Shown here piece by piece: positions 1 to 10,109 of a stretch of DNA of 53,137 nt. The DNA comes from Pseudomonas sp. HMWF032 (GTDB taxonomy: Bacteria > Pseudomonadota > Gammaproteobacteria > Pseudomonadales > Pseudomonadaceae), in NCBI RefSeq assembly GCF_003060885.1, contig NZ_QAIG01000011.1, forward strand, positions 1 to 53,137, written 5' to 3'. The notes beneath the pieces were generated by a model, which searched no databases, had not been told where the DNA came from, and was given only the letters and a program-made list of their open reading frames with translations. Every line of letters begins with the position of its first letter. Position 1 is the first letter of the stretch. The translations under genes were made by a program, and so were the position numbers.

Positions 1-26
1 TCTACAGCAGCCTCATTCTCCGTCAA
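1..26 (-). promoter_or_regulatory. rRNA-type promoter, most downstream of four (-10 cut by window edge)
   Basis: Read on the minus strand, a -35 TTGACG (21-26) is followed by a 16-bp spacer and TAGA (1-4), the first four bases of a -10 hexamer that runs out of the window. Spacing and hexamers match the three promoters upstream of it. The sequence resembles leaders of Pseudomonas rRNA operons, so a 16S gene is probably just beyond position 1. That last point is inference. Confidence 0.6.
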
Positions 27-104
27 GCGATTTCGAAAATTTCTTTTCAATCTCAACCACTTGCGCTTTCGATCAACACCTAGCTTCTCGTCAGCGGGCG
101 GCGA

Positions 105-132
105 ATTCTACAGCGTTTAAAACCACTGTCAA
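105..132 (-). promoter_or_regulatory. rRNA-type promoter, third in series
   Basis: On the minus strand, a perfect -35 TTGACA (127-132), a 16-bp spacer and a -10 TAGAAT (105-110) are followed by a GC-rich discriminator. This is a very strong sigma-70 match. It belongs to a series of four equally spaced promoters all firing leftward. Confidence 0.75.
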
Positions 133-206
133 CACCCCCTTCTACCGCTTCCGATCACCTCGACCGAACCCTTCAGACTCAAACATCACCCCTGAAGAGA
201 AGGCGC

Positions 207-234
207 ATTCTACGCAGCTTTCGCTGCTTTGCAA
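207..234 (-). promoter_or_regulatory. rRNA-type promoter, second in series
   Basis: On the minus strand, -35 TTGCAA (229-234), a 16-bp spacer and -10 TAGAAT (207-212) are followed by GCGCC, the GC-rich discriminator expected of stringently controlled stable-RNA promoters. Just upstream, 251-273 is a perfect 8-bp inverted repeat (AACTTCTT and AAGAAGTT, 7-base loop) of unknown role. Confidence 0.65.
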
Positions 235-304
235 CCCCTTATTTAAATCTAACTTCTTGTTTTATAAGAAGTTTAAGGAGCCGCATGTGCCTTAAGAGCT
301 GCGC

Positions 305-332
305 ATTATAGGGACTCAAACCCTGAGGTCAA
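305..332 (-). promoter_or_regulatory. rRNA-type promoter, most upstream of four
   Basis: On the minus strand, -35 TTGACC (327-332), a 16-bp spacer and a consensus -10 TATAAT (305-310) are followed by GCGC. The rest of 1-464 holds no credible open reading frame. It contains only these promoters, one small inverted repeat and the pssA terminator. Confidence 0.75.
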
Positions 333-407
333 CTGATTGTTTCATATTTGTTTCGCCGACACGGCAGCCACTGCGAACAGAACCAAGCACCGCACCGCCT
401 GCACATA

Positions 408-447
408 CGACAAAGCCGTTGAAGCTTGCGCTTCAACGGCTTTGTCG
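408..447 (-). terminator. Terminator hairpin after pssA
   Basis: A perfect 17-bp inverted repeat (CGACAAAGCCGTTGAAG, 6-base loop, complement) lies 17 bp past the pssA stop. No clean U run follows on the minus strand (it continues TATGTG), so efficiency is uncertain. It separates pssA from the stable-RNA promoters downstream. Confidence 0.7.
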
Positions 448-464
448 AACCAACAGCACAGTAA

Positions 465-1277
465 CTAGGCGCCCTTACCGCGACGCAAACGCAGTAGGTA
501 CTGAACAGGCCCCGAGGCCGCATAGGCCAGGAAGATGATCAGCAGAATCCGCGGCGGATCACTGAACACAACCGCGAATACCAGCACCACAGCCAGAATC
601 GCCACAAAAGGCACACGCCCCTTCAAGTCGAGATCCTTAAAGCTGTTGTATTTGATATTGCTGACCATCAGCATGCCAGCAGCTGCGACCAGGATCGCGA
701 CCACAAAGGCCATGTTCGAGCCCTTTATACCGAAATCACTGAAAGCCCAAACCGTTCCCGCCACCACACCAGCTGCTGCTGGACTGGCTAAGCCGATGAA
801 GTAGCGCTTATCAACACTGCCAATCTGCGTATTGAAGCGCGCCAGTCGTAACGCTGCACCCGCCACATAGATGAAGGCAACCATCCAGCCAACCTTACCC
901 ATGCTACCCAGCGCCCACTCAAACGCCAGAAGCGCCGGCGCCACACCAAAGGCAACCATATCGGACAGCGAGTCATACTCGGCACCGAACGCACTCTGCG
1001 TATTGGTCAGGCGCGCCACACGCCCATCTAGACCATCAAGCACCATCGCCACAAACACAGCCGCCGCAGCCACATAGAAGTTGCCGTTCATGGCATTGAT
1101 GATGGCGTAGAAACCAGCAAACAGGTTGGCCGTGGTAAAGAGATTTGGCAGTAGATAGATGCCACGGTGGCGCACCTTACGCCCCTCTGCGTCGCGCCCC
1201 TCCTCCACATGCTCATCGATAGGCAGCAGACCTTCGGCGTCGACGGGAGACTTGGGCTCATCTGGACGTTCATTCAT
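465..1277 (-). CDS. pssA: CDP-diacylglycerol--serine O-phosphatidyltransferase
   Basis: Makes phosphatidylserine from CDP-diacylglycerol and serine at the inner membrane, the first step to phosphatidylethanolamine. The CDP-alcohol phosphatidyltransferase motif is intact: D84-G85, A88-R89, G98, D102 and D106 with the family spacing. The 270-residue protein has a polar 40-residue N-terminus and several hydrophobic segments before and after the motif. I chose the ATG at 1277 because the upstream in-frame extension looks non-coding. A -10-like TATAAA lies at 1361-1366 on the minus strand inside the inverted repeat AGGCTT/AAGCCT, a possible promoter. It is separated from ilvC by a strong terminator, so it is probably transcribed independently. 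Its adjacency to ilvC matches other Pseudomonas genomes. Confidence 0.95.
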   Translation of the reverse strand: MNERPDEPKSPVDAEGLLPIDEHVEEGRDAEGRKVRHRGIYLLPNLFTTANLFAGFYAIINAMNGNFYVAAAAVFVAMVLDGLDGRVARLTNTQSAFGAEYDSLSDMVAFGVAPALLAFEWALGSMGKVGWMVAFIYVAGAALRLARFNTQIGSVDKRYFIGLASPAAAGVVAGTVWAFSDFGIKGSNMAFVVAILVAAAGMLMVSNIKYNSFKDLDLKGRVPFVAILAVVLVFAVVFSDPPRILLIIFLAYAASGPVQYLLRLRRGKGA

Positions 1278-1388
1278 GAACAACACCTTGCAACGGATTT
1301 GGATAGATTCGACAGGCACCAACGCTAAGCGTTCACGAAAGCACCCATGCACACCCAGGCTTTATACCAGAAGCCTTGCTACACCATG

Positions 1389-1416
1389 AAAAAACGCGGC
1401 CTTGGCCGCGTTTTTT
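1389..1416. terminator. Bidirectional rho-independent terminator between ilvC and pssA
   Basis: AAAAAACGCGGCC, a 2-base loop and GGCCGCGTTTTTT form a perfect GC stem flanked by A and T runs, so it can act on either strand. It lies 17 bp past the ilvC stop and ends ilvC messages going leftward. Confidence 0.92.
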
Positions 1417-1432
1417 CTTACATCATAAAACC

Positions 1433-3455
<2,023 letters not shown>

Positions 3456-3496
3456 CAACGGCTACGCAATAGGCAAGGCACTTACTCTCGAAATGA

Positions 3497-3530
3497 AAAA
3501 GCCCCCGGAGAAATTCCCCCGGGGGCTTTT
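3497..3530. terminator. Bidirectional terminator between ilvY and ilvH
   Basis: AAAAGCCCCCGG, a 10-base loop and CCGGGGGCTTTT form a GC-rich stem with A and T flanks. It sits between two convergent genes and can serve both strands. Confidence 0.92.
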
Positions 3531-3551
3531 GCTTATATCAGTGCAACGCAA

Positions 3552-4043
3552 TCAGATACTCAGCACCTTGTCACCGCGGGCAATGCCGGTGACACCACTG
3601 CGCACGGTTTCCAGAATAGACGTGGTGCCGATGGCCTGGATAAAGCTATCGAGCTTATCGCTCGTACCCGCCAGCTGGATGGTGTAGACGCTGCTGGTCA
3701 CATCGACGATCTGCCCACGAAAGATGTCGGTGGTGCGTTTGACCTCGGCACGCTGAGCGCCTGTGGCCTTGACCTTGACCAACATCAGCTCGCGCTCGAC
3801 ATGAGCACTTTCTGACAGATCAACCAGCTTGACCACCTCGACCAGCTTGTTGAGGTTTTTGGTGATCTGCTCGATAACTTCATCGTGACCCACAGTGGTC
3901 AACGTCAGACGCGACAAGGTCGGGTCTTCAGTCGGCGCCACAGTCAGGCTTTCGATGTTGTAGTTGCGCTGCGAGAACAGACCGACCACGCGGGACAATG
4001 CGCCGGGCTCGTTTTCCAGCAGCAGGGAAATAATGTGTCGCAT
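3552..4043 (-). CDS. ilvH: Acetolactate synthase regulatory (small) subunit
   Basis: Regulatory subunit of acetohydroxyacid synthase. It binds valine through its N-terminal ACT domain and confers feedback inhibition on IlvI. The 163-residue length equals that of E. coli IlvH. The ACT domain opens with MRHIISLLLENEPGALSRVV and NYNIESLTV; a second ACT-like domain follows from about residue 80 (REL.LVKVKA). The ATG at 4043 is 2 bp after the ilvI stop, so the two are co-transcribed and probably translationally coupled, catalytic subunit first. Confidence 0.96.
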   Translation of the reverse strand: MRHIISLLLENEPGALSRVVGLFSQRNYNIESLTVAPTEDPTLSRLTLTTVGHDEVIEQITKNLNKLVEVVKLVDLSESAHVERELMLVKVKATGAQRAEVKRTTDIFRGQIVDVTSSVYTIQLAGTSDKLDSFIQAIGTTSILETVRSGVTGIARGDKVLSI

Positions 4044-4045
4044 GA

Positions 4046-5770
4046 TTAGGTACGCTCCGTCTTGCTCAGCCACATATCGCGCATTGCACCGTCTTTGATC
4101 TGCATCGGGTAGACGTGCTCACTGGTATCAACCTGGATGTCGAGGAAAACCAGGCGATCCTTCATCGCAAAAGCCTCTTCCATCTTCGGTTTGAGGTCCT
4201 TGAGATCAGTGATGCGGATACCAACATGACCATAGGCTTCGGCCAGTTTGACGAAGTCCGGCAACGACTCCATGTAGGAGTGCGAGTGACGACTGCTATA
4301 CATCATGTCCTGCCACTGACGCACCATACCCAGCGCGCCGTTGTTCAGGTTGACGATCTTCACCGGCAAACCGTATTGCAGGCAGGTCGACAGTTCCTGA
4401 ATGTTCATCTGGATGCTGCCTTCACCGGTAACACAGGCTACCTCTTCATCAGGGAAGCTCAACTTCACCCCCATGGCGGCCGGGAAGCCGAAGCCCATGG
4501 TGCCCAGACCACCGGAGTTGATCCAGCGATTCGGCTTGTTGAAGCGGTAGTACTGCGCAGCGAACATTTGGTGCTGACCAACGTCCGAGGTCACAAAGGC
4601 ATCGCCCTTCGTCACTTCAGAGAGCATCTCAACCACAGCCTGCGGCTTGATAACGCTACCGTCACCCTCGTTATAGGGGAACAGACGACCGCTGCCACGC
4701 CATTCGTCAATCTGCTTCCACCAGCTCGCCAAAGCATCCTTGTTCAGCTGCTCACCGATCTCTTTGAGGATGGCGACCATCTCGGTCATCACGCTATCAA
4801 CCGGGCCAACGATTGGAATATCGGCCTTGATGGTCTTGGAGATGGAGGCTGGATCGATATCGATGTGAATGATCTTGGCATTCGGGCAGAACTTGCTCGC
4901 CCCGTTGATCACCCGGTCATCAAACCGCGCACCCACTGCCAGAATCACATCAGCATGGTGCATCGCCAGGTTAGCGGTGTAGCTGCCATGCATACCAAGC
5001 ATGCCGAGGAACTGACGATCAGTGCCGGGATAGCCACCCAATCCCATCAGGGTATTGGTGACGGGCAGATTAAGCATTTGCGCCAACTCAGTCAGCGGCG
5101 CTGCAGCACCGCCCATGATCACACCGCCACCGGAGTAGACGATTGGACGCTTGGCCGCCAGCAACAGCTCGGCCGCCTTGCGGATCTGCCCGGAGTGACC
5201 GCGTAGCGCAGGGCTGTAGGAGCGCAGCTTGACCTTCTTCGGATAGACGTACTCGAACTTTTCAGCCGGGTTGGTCATGTCCTTGGGAATATCCACAACC
5301 ACCGGGCCTGGACGGCCGGATTGCGCCAAGTAGAAGGCTTTCTTCAGGACTTCCGGGATTTCCGAGGCATGCTTGATCATGAAACTGTGCTTCACGATCG
5401 GCCGAGAGATACCGATCATGTCGGTTTCCTGAAAGGCGTCGGTGCCGACCATGTTGCTGGGCACCTGGCCCGACAGCACCACCATCGGAATAGAATCCAT
5501 GTAGGCAGTGGCAATACCGGTGATGGCATTGGTTGCGCCAGGGCCAGAGGTCACCAGCACCACACCGGCTTTACCGGTGGCACGGGCATAACCATCAGCC
5601 ATATGAGTTGCGGCCTGCTCGTGACGAACCAGGATGTGATTCACTTCCGGTTCTTTAAACAGGGCATCGTAGATATGCAGCAGAGCACCGCCCGGGTACC
5701 CATAGATGTTCTTAACGCCTTCGTCACGCAAAAAGCGGACGACCATTTCAGCGCCGGATAAAAGCTCCAC
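4046..5770 (-). CDS. ilvI: Acetolactate synthase catalytic (large) subunit
   Basis: ThDP-dependent acetohydroxyacid synthase, the first committed step of branched-chain amino acid synthesis. The 574 residues show the three-domain layout. The catalytic Glu lies in the segment [18 protein letters not shown], and the ThDP/Mg motif is GEGSIQ...NN (a GEG variant of GDG). I chose the GTG at 5770 (VELLSGAEM) because AGAGGTGA sits at ribosome-binding distance and the length equals that remembered for P. aeruginosa IlvI; the in-frame extension to 5983 reads through an attenuator-like hairpin and has no family similarity. ilvH follows after 2 bp. Confidence 0.95.
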   Translation of the reverse strand: MELLSGAEMVVRFLRDEGVKNIYGYPGGALLHIYDALFKEPEVNHILVRHEQAATHMADGYARATGKAGVVLVTSGPGATNAITGIATAYMDSIPMVVLSGQVPSNMVGTDAFQETDMIGISRPIVKHSFMIKHASEIPEVLKKAFYLAQSGRPGPVVVDIPKDMTNPAEKFEYVYPKKVKLRSYSPALRGHSGQIRKAAELLLAAKRPIVYSGGGVIMGGAAAPLTELAQMLNLPVTNTLMGLGGYPGTDRQFLGMLGMHGSYTANLAMHHADVILAVGARFDDRVINGASKFCPNAKIIHIDIDPASISKTIKADIPIVGPVDSVMTEMVAILKEIGEQLNKDALASWWKQIDEWRGSGRLFPYNEGDGSVIKPQAVVEMLSEVTKGDAFVTSDVGQHQMFAAQYYRFNKPNRWINSGGLGTMGFGFPAAMGVKLSFPDEEVACVTGEGSIQMNIQELSTCLQYGLPVKIVNLNNGALGMVRQWQDMMYSSRHSHSYMESLPDFVKLAEAYGHVGIRITDLKDLKPKMEEAFAMKDRLVFLDIQVDTSEHVYPMQIKDGAMRDMWLSKTERT

Positions 5771-6176
5771 GTTGTTCACCTCTAAAACGCCAGAAAACCG
5801 TCCAACAGAGGGACGGCCTAAGATAGGTTTACTGTCAGCAGAGCATGAGCGACGGTGGTCGCCGACTACGTCAGCTACTACTGAGCAAGTATTGGGAAAG
5901 TCCCTTGGTGTTGCGGGATTTTCCCACCCAGCGCGAGGTAACGCGTTGCGGGTGTAACAGGTCGGCGCGGGTGTGCACCTCATGTCTACTGAGCTAAAGC
6001 CTGCTTGCGGCGGACTCCACTACAGTGAGCGTGGAATTGTTGAGATTCGGCGCGGCCAAGTCAAGCAATCAGTGACTGAATCTGCAATCTTCTGCTGTGA
6101 CGCAGCGCAGGATGACGATTCAAACATTTTGGTTATAGTAGTGAGCAGGCACCGCAGCTCAACATAAGGAAAACGC
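5771..6176. other. 406-bp ilvI leader and intergenic region
   Basis: No credible gene is present. On the minus strand it contains, from 5' to 3', a small hairpin at 5849-5862 (GCGAC/GTCGC, loop GGTG), the terminator-like hairpin at 5798-5816 and the ilvI ribosome-binding site. The only long open frame through it lacks an Ile, Leu or Val run of the kind found in enteric ilv leader peptides. No clear sigma-70 promoter stands out. Confidence 0.5.
5794..5816 (-). terminator. Attenuator-like intrinsic terminator in the ilvI leader
   Basis: On the minus strand, CCGTCC, a 7-base loop and GGACGG are followed directly by TTTTCT, the layout of a rho-independent terminator. It ends about 24 nt before the GTG start of ilvI, so it must be conditional if ilvIH is expressed from an upstream promoter. 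The signal (leader peptide, protein or RNA) is not evident. Confidence 0.5.
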
Positions 6177-6620
6177 ATGCGCCGCATGATGATCACCAGC
6201 AGCTTGATGCTCGCCATGAGCGCCACCGCAATGGCCAGTCAGGTTTACAAGTGGGTCGACGCCAAGGGCGTGACACACTTCAGCGCGCAGCCCCCGCAGG
6301 GGCAAGAGGCGACCAGCATCAATACCGCCGTGCCGGCCCTCAAGCCAGCAGCCAACGAAGAACCTAAACCCGCACCGACATTCGAAAGCATTGCGAACCC
6401 CGAACAGGCGGCGATTGACGAAAAAGTTAAGAAGGACGTTGCCGCCAAGGAAGCCGAACGCAAAAAATATTGTGAGAACGTGCGCACCAATCTGGCGCAA
6501 CTGCAGAACAATCCACGCCTGAGCATGGAAGTGGACGGTGAAGTGCGCCGCCTGACTGAAGACGAACGCCAAGCACGCATCAGCGAAACGCAGAAGTCGA
6601 TTACCGACAACTGCGAGTGA
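6177..6620 (+). CDS. DUF4124 domain-containing periplasmic protein
   Basis: The 147-residue protein has a signal peptide (MRRMMITSSLMLAMSATAMA, cleavage near 20) followed by the DUF4124 core (about 21-60) with the hallmark YKWVDAKGVTHFSAQPP. The C-terminal half is charged and helical with two cysteines (near residues 99 and 146) that could pair in the periplasm. The function is unknown in the family. AAGGAAA precedes the ATG. It stands between divergent ilvIH and a convergent minus-strand cluster leading back to mrcB, the position held by a homologous gene in P. aeruginosa. Confidence 0.85.
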   Translation: MRRMMITSSLMLAMSATAMASQVYKWVDAKGVTHFSAQPPQGQEATSINTAVPALKPAANEEPKPAPTFESIANPEQAAIDEKVKKDVAAKEAERKKYCENVRTNLAQLQNNPRLSMEVDGEVRRLTEDERQARISETQKSITDNCE

Positions 6621-6635
6621 AATAATAGGCGCGAC

Positions 6636-6965
6636 TCAGGTCGCGCCAGCAATCAACTGATCGAAGTCACCCAACAGCCTGATCAACTCCCGTGCACGCT
6701 TCATCTCACCCTGATAAACCTGTTCGGCCATTGGCTGGATGCCAGATGCTGTCGGCAAGGTAGCTGCAGACTCGAGCAACTGCTTCATGCGCGGCAGGAA
6801 AATCCACTGTAACCACTGCTCAAACGCCAGAGTATCAACACAGAACGGCTGTTGACTGGCCAGCGCCTCAGCCGCTGGCGACTGTTCGCTCCACCAGTTC
6901 TGCAGGCGCAATTCACGTTCGATCAGTAGCAACTGCTCCGCCAGCAACGGGATACGCGCATCCAT
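6636..6965 (-). CDS. YqcC family protein (DUF446)
   Basis: A 109-residue, mostly helical soluble protein. It shows YqcC features: the opening LLAEQLLLIERELRLQNWWSEQSP, and FEQWLQWIFLPRMKQLLE in the middle. The function is unknown; YqcC proteins often neighbour tRNA-modifying truC, which is not seen here. The start ATG at 6965 overlaps the stop of the upstream lipoprotein gene (TGATG), which suggests translational coupling; a GTG one codon earlier is the alternative start. Confidence 0.85.
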   Translation of the reverse strand: MDARIPLLAEQLLLIERELRLQNWWSEQSPAAEALASQQPFCVDTLAFEQWLQWIFLPRMKQLLESAATLPTASGIQPMAEQVYQGEMKRARELIRLLGDFDQLIAGAT

Positions 6966-7657
6966 CACAAGCTGACTCTCGCCTGCTCACGGGCTTGCGC
7001 TGCGCCCGCCGTATCACCTTGACGCTCACGAGCCTGAGCTATCAGGTTCCATAAACTGGCCTGCAACGCTGGACGCCCACTGGCATAACTCAAACCACGC
7101 CGGGCAAACTGTTCGGCCTGCGCGGCATCACCTTGCGCCAGACGTACCTCTGCCAGGCGGTAGAGCACCTGCGGCTCACGCGGAGCAATCCGCTGGGCAC
7201 GCTCCAGACTCGAGGCAGCGCCATTCAGATCGCCACCACCCTGTTGTTGCTGAGCGGTGGTCAGCAGGGCGAGCACCGGACCATCCAGCTGTTCGTCCAT
7301 GGCCAGGCCACCACTGGGAATTCCGCTGGGTGCAGGCGCAACATAACCACCCTGGGTAGCCGGCGGCGTGGCGCTCCAAGGCTGGCTCGACGCACCGACA
7401 TCCAGTGGCGCGTTACCGGCCGGGAAGGATTGAATCGGCGTAGTTGTGCCACCCCCTGGAACCATCACCACCACACCGGAATCTTCCGGCAATGCTTTCA
7501 CCTGAGGCGTTGCGGCCGGGTAACCGGTAGCAGCAGAAGCCTGACCGGAAGAGACTGAAGAACCGCCCTCAACAACAGGAATCGAACCGCGCGGCACACT
7601 GCTGCAACCCGCGAGAACCAAAGTGGCCGTTACAGCAGGAATCAACCATTTATTCAC
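6965..7657 (-). CDS. TPR-containing lipoprotein
   Basis: A 230-residue protein with a type II signal sequence (VNKWLIPAVTATLVLAGCSS; the lipobox LAGC puts Cys at about residue 17). A Gly/Ser/Pro-rich linker follows, then two or three tetratricopeptide-like helices in the C-terminal third (QVLYRLAEVRLAQGDAAQAEQFARRGL and similar). It is probably anchored in the outer membrane as a protein-protein adaptor. The GTG at 7657 is preferred because GAGAGGG lies 6 nt upstream. It starts 16 bp after mrcB ends on the same strand, so it may act with PBP1b as LpoB does in E. coli, though no sequence similarity to LpoB is visible. Confidence 0.8.
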   Translation of the reverse strand: MNKWLIPAVTATLVLAGCSSVPRGSIPVVEGGSSVSSGQASAATGYPAATPQVKALPEDSGVVVMVPGGGTTTPIQSFPAGNAPLDVGASSQPWSATPPATQGGYVAPAPSGIPSGGLAMDEQLDGPVLALLTTAQQQQGGGDLNGAASSLERAQRIAPREPQVLYRLAEVRLAQGDAAQAEQFARRGLSYASGRPALQASLWNLIAQARERQGDTAGAAQAREQARVSL

Positions 7658-7672
7658 AACACACCCTCTCAC

Positions 7673-9991
7673 TTAATCCAACCAGCCGCGAACCCAATCC
7701 ATCACCTCATTGGCCGGCGCCTGAATGCCACAGCCAAGCCCAGCAGCGGGTTGGCTGCCGCGAATATAAGGCATCTGTACCGCATTCGGACAACTCGGAT
7801 CAGTGCCCTGTCCACTACTGGCATCGATCCAAGCCTGCACCACATTCTCCGGCACCGGCATGTCCAACGGCAACGGATCGGCCTTGCGCATAAAATCCGT
7901 CCACACCTGCAACGCCCCTGTGGCGCCAGTCAACGGCGTAGGCCCGTTGTCATCACGACCCAGCCAGACCACCGCCAGAACATCCTGACTGAAGCCGGCA
8001 AACCAGCTGTCTCGCGAGTCGTTACTGGTGCCAGTCTTGCCGGCCAGCGCCAGCGAGCGCGGCAACTGACCGTATACAGAGCGCCCTGTGCCCTCAGACA
8101 TCGTGCGCCGCATGGCATTCTGCAGCAGGTAGATGGCACCACTGTCGAAACGCTGCTGAATTTGGAACGGATAGCGCTTGAGGGGCTGCCCGTCTGCTGT
8201 GAGCACATTGCGGATACTGCGCAAGGGCGTATTGAAGCCGCCATTTGCCAGTGTCTGGTACATGTTGGCAACGCTCATCGGACTCAAGCCACCCGCTCCC
8301 AACAACATAGAGGGATAAGCCGGCCACTCCTGCTCGACACCCAGACGACTGAGGGTCTTCAGCACTTCCGGCACACCGATTTCCAGCCCCAGCTTGGCAG
8401 TCGAGAGGTTGTAAGAGTTAACCAGCCCCTGATACAGGTAAATCGTGCCATGAGCCTTGCGGTCATAATTCTGCGGGCTCCAAACCTGGCCGTTCTGGCC
8501 TTTGATGGAGAACGGCTGATCTTCAAGCAAACTGGTCAGGGTGTACTGACTCGGTCGCTCGAGTGCGGTCAGGTAGATCGCCGGCTTGATCAACGAGCCG
8601 ATCGGCCGTACCGCATCCAGCGCCCGGTTGAACCCAGCAAAGCGCGGCTGACGGCTACCTATGATGGCCTGCACCTCGCCACTTTCCGGGCTGGTCACGA
8701 CCATGCCCGCCTCAACCTGGTCGACCCCCTTACGCCCGGATAAACGTTTGAGGCTGTCCGCCAGAGCACTTTCCGCCTTGAGCTGCAAAATCGGGTCGAA
8801 GCTGGTGAAAATGCGCAGGCCTTCTTCGGTCAGATCCTGCTCCTGGTAATCTTCGCGCAACTGACGCTTGACGAGATCGAGAAAAGCCGGAAATGAACTG
8901 TCCGCCAGACTGCCTCGACGGGTGATACCCAGCGGCTTCTGTTTCGCGGCGCTCACATCTGCCGCACTCACAACACCCTGCTCTGCCAGCACATCCAGCA
9001 CCAGATTACGGCGCTCCAGTGCACGCTCCGGGTTACGCCGCGGGTTGTAGTAGGTCGGCCCCTTGACCATACCGACCAGCAGGGCGACCTGATCAAGCTT
9101 CAGCTCGGAGAGGGGCTGGCTGAAGAAATACTGGCTGGCCAGACCAAAGCCATGCACCGCGCGCTGGCCATCCTGACCGAGGAAAACCTCGTTGAGGTAG
9201 GCTTCAAGAATGTCCTTCTTGTCGTAATGCAGCTCAAGCAAAACGGCCATCATGGCTTCGGTGGCCTTGCGCGAGAGGCTGCGCTCATTGGTCAAATAGA
9301 AGTTCTTTACCAACTGCTGAGTCAGGGTACTGCCGCCCTGACGCAGCTGACCGGCGGTGGCGTTGATCCAAACCGCGCGGGCGATACCCTTGGGCGACAC
9401 ACCAAAGTGATTGAAGAACTCACGATCCTCGATCGCCACCAGGGTTTCAACCAGATAAGGCGGCACCTGCTCCAGCTTGATCAGCACGCGGTCTTCCTGA
9501 TGCGCTGGGTACAACCCGCCGATCAGCAGCGGCTCAAGGCGCGCCACGGCTAGGTTGCCACCGCCAGCCTGAGTCAGCCCAGCAACGTAATCGCCGGAAA
9601 AACGCACACGCACACGCTGTGAAGGCTCCGCGCTTTCATAGAACTGGAAGCCACGCGAATGCAGCTCGATGTTATTGCCCGCTACCGAAATGCTACCGGG
9701 ACCGACCACCGTGTTTTCCCGGCGATAGCCCAGGGCATCCAGCTCCTTGAGAAAGTCATCCTTGGCCAGCTTCTGCCCCACGAACAGCTCCAGCGGCCGA
9801 GCGTAGACCTTGGCGGGCACGGTCCAGCGCTTGCCGGAGAACTTCTCCTGGACCACAGCATCGAGATAAACCGCAAACACGGCGAGCACCACCAGACCGA
9901 CCAGGCTGAGCTTGAGAGCCCAGCCCAGCCAAGGGCGCATACCGCCGGTGCGGCGTTTAGAACGGGGACGGGAAGATCGGGTACGAGTCAT
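7673..9991 (-). CDS. mrcB: Penicillin-binding protein 1B, bifunctional glycosyltransferase/transpeptidase
   Basis: Class A PBP that polymerises lipid II and crosslinks peptidoglycan at the inner membrane's outer face. The 772 residues have a short basic cytoplasmic tail, one transmembrane segment (about 20-43), a UvrB-like UB2H region (about 60-150), the GT51 domain (catalytic EDREFFNHFG, then RQGGSTLTQQLVKN) and the transpeptidase domain with active Ser466 (SLIK), SYN and K652-T-G. The opening and whole length match P. aeruginosa PBP1b. No Shine-Dalgarno sequence precedes the ATG, and a perfect -10 hexamer ends 9 bp upstream, so the message may be leaderless. It heads a cluster with the lipoprotein and yqcC genes. 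Confidence 0.97.
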   Translation of the reverse strand: MTRTRSSRPRSKRRTGGMRPWLGWALKLSLVGLVVLAVFAVYLDAVVQEKFSGKRWTVPAKVYARPLELFVGQKLAKDDFLKELDALGYRRENTVVGPGSISVAGNNIELHSRGFQFYESAEPSQRVRVRFSGDYVAGLTQAGGGNLAVARLEPLLIGGLYPAHQEDRVLIKLEQVPPYLVETLVAIEDREFFNHFGVSPKGIARAVWINATAGQLRQGGSTLTQQLVKNFYLTNERSLSRKATEAMMAVLLELHYDKKDILEAYLNEVFLGQDGQRAVHGFGLASQYFFSQPLSELKLDQVALLVGMVKGPTYYNPRRNPERALERRNLVLDVLAEQGVVSAADVSAAKQKPLGITRRGSLADSSFPAFLDLVKRQLREDYQEQDLTEEGLRIFTSFDPILQLKAESALADSLKRLSGRKGVDQVEAGMVVTSPESGEVQAIIGSRQPRFAGFNRALDAVRPIGSLIKPAIYLTALERPSQYTLTSLLEDQPFSIKGQNGQVWSPQNYDRKAHGTIYLYQGLVNSYNLSTAKLGLEIGVPEVLKTLSRLGVEQEWPAYPSMLLGAGGLSPMSVANMYQTLANGGFNTPLRSIRNVLTADGQPLKRYPFQIQQRFDSGAIYLLQNAMRRTMSEGTGRSVYGQLPRSLALAGKTGTSNDSRDSWFAGFSQDVLAVVWLGRDDNGPTPLTGATGALQVWTDFMRKADPLPLDMPVPENVVQAWIDASSGQGTDPSCPNAVQMPYIRGSQPAAGLGCGIQAPANEVMDWVRGWLD

Positions 9992-9999
9992 GGCGCGGC

Positions 10000-10005
10000 A
10001 TTATA
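10000..10005 (-). promoter_or_regulatory. -10 hexamer of mrcB promoter
   Basis: TATAAT on the minus strand ends 9 bp before the mrcB ATG. The -35 is poor (CTGGCA at 10021-10026 with a 15-bp spacer is the best candidate). Initiation 6-8 nt past the hexamer would fall 1-3 nt from the start codon. Confidence 0.5.
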
Positions 10006-10109
10006 CGCACTTTGCCCACTTGCCAGCAGGCCGCCGCTACGGTTTGCAGACTGGCCTTGAGCGGCCATAATGGACGCCTCTTATTTCAGTACAACGCCAA
10101 GGATCGCCC

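Noticed and set aside
5771..5983. 71-residue N-terminal extension of IlvI
   Set aside because: It reads through a terminator-like hairpin, has no family similarity, and a well-placed ribosome-binding site precedes the GTG at 5770.
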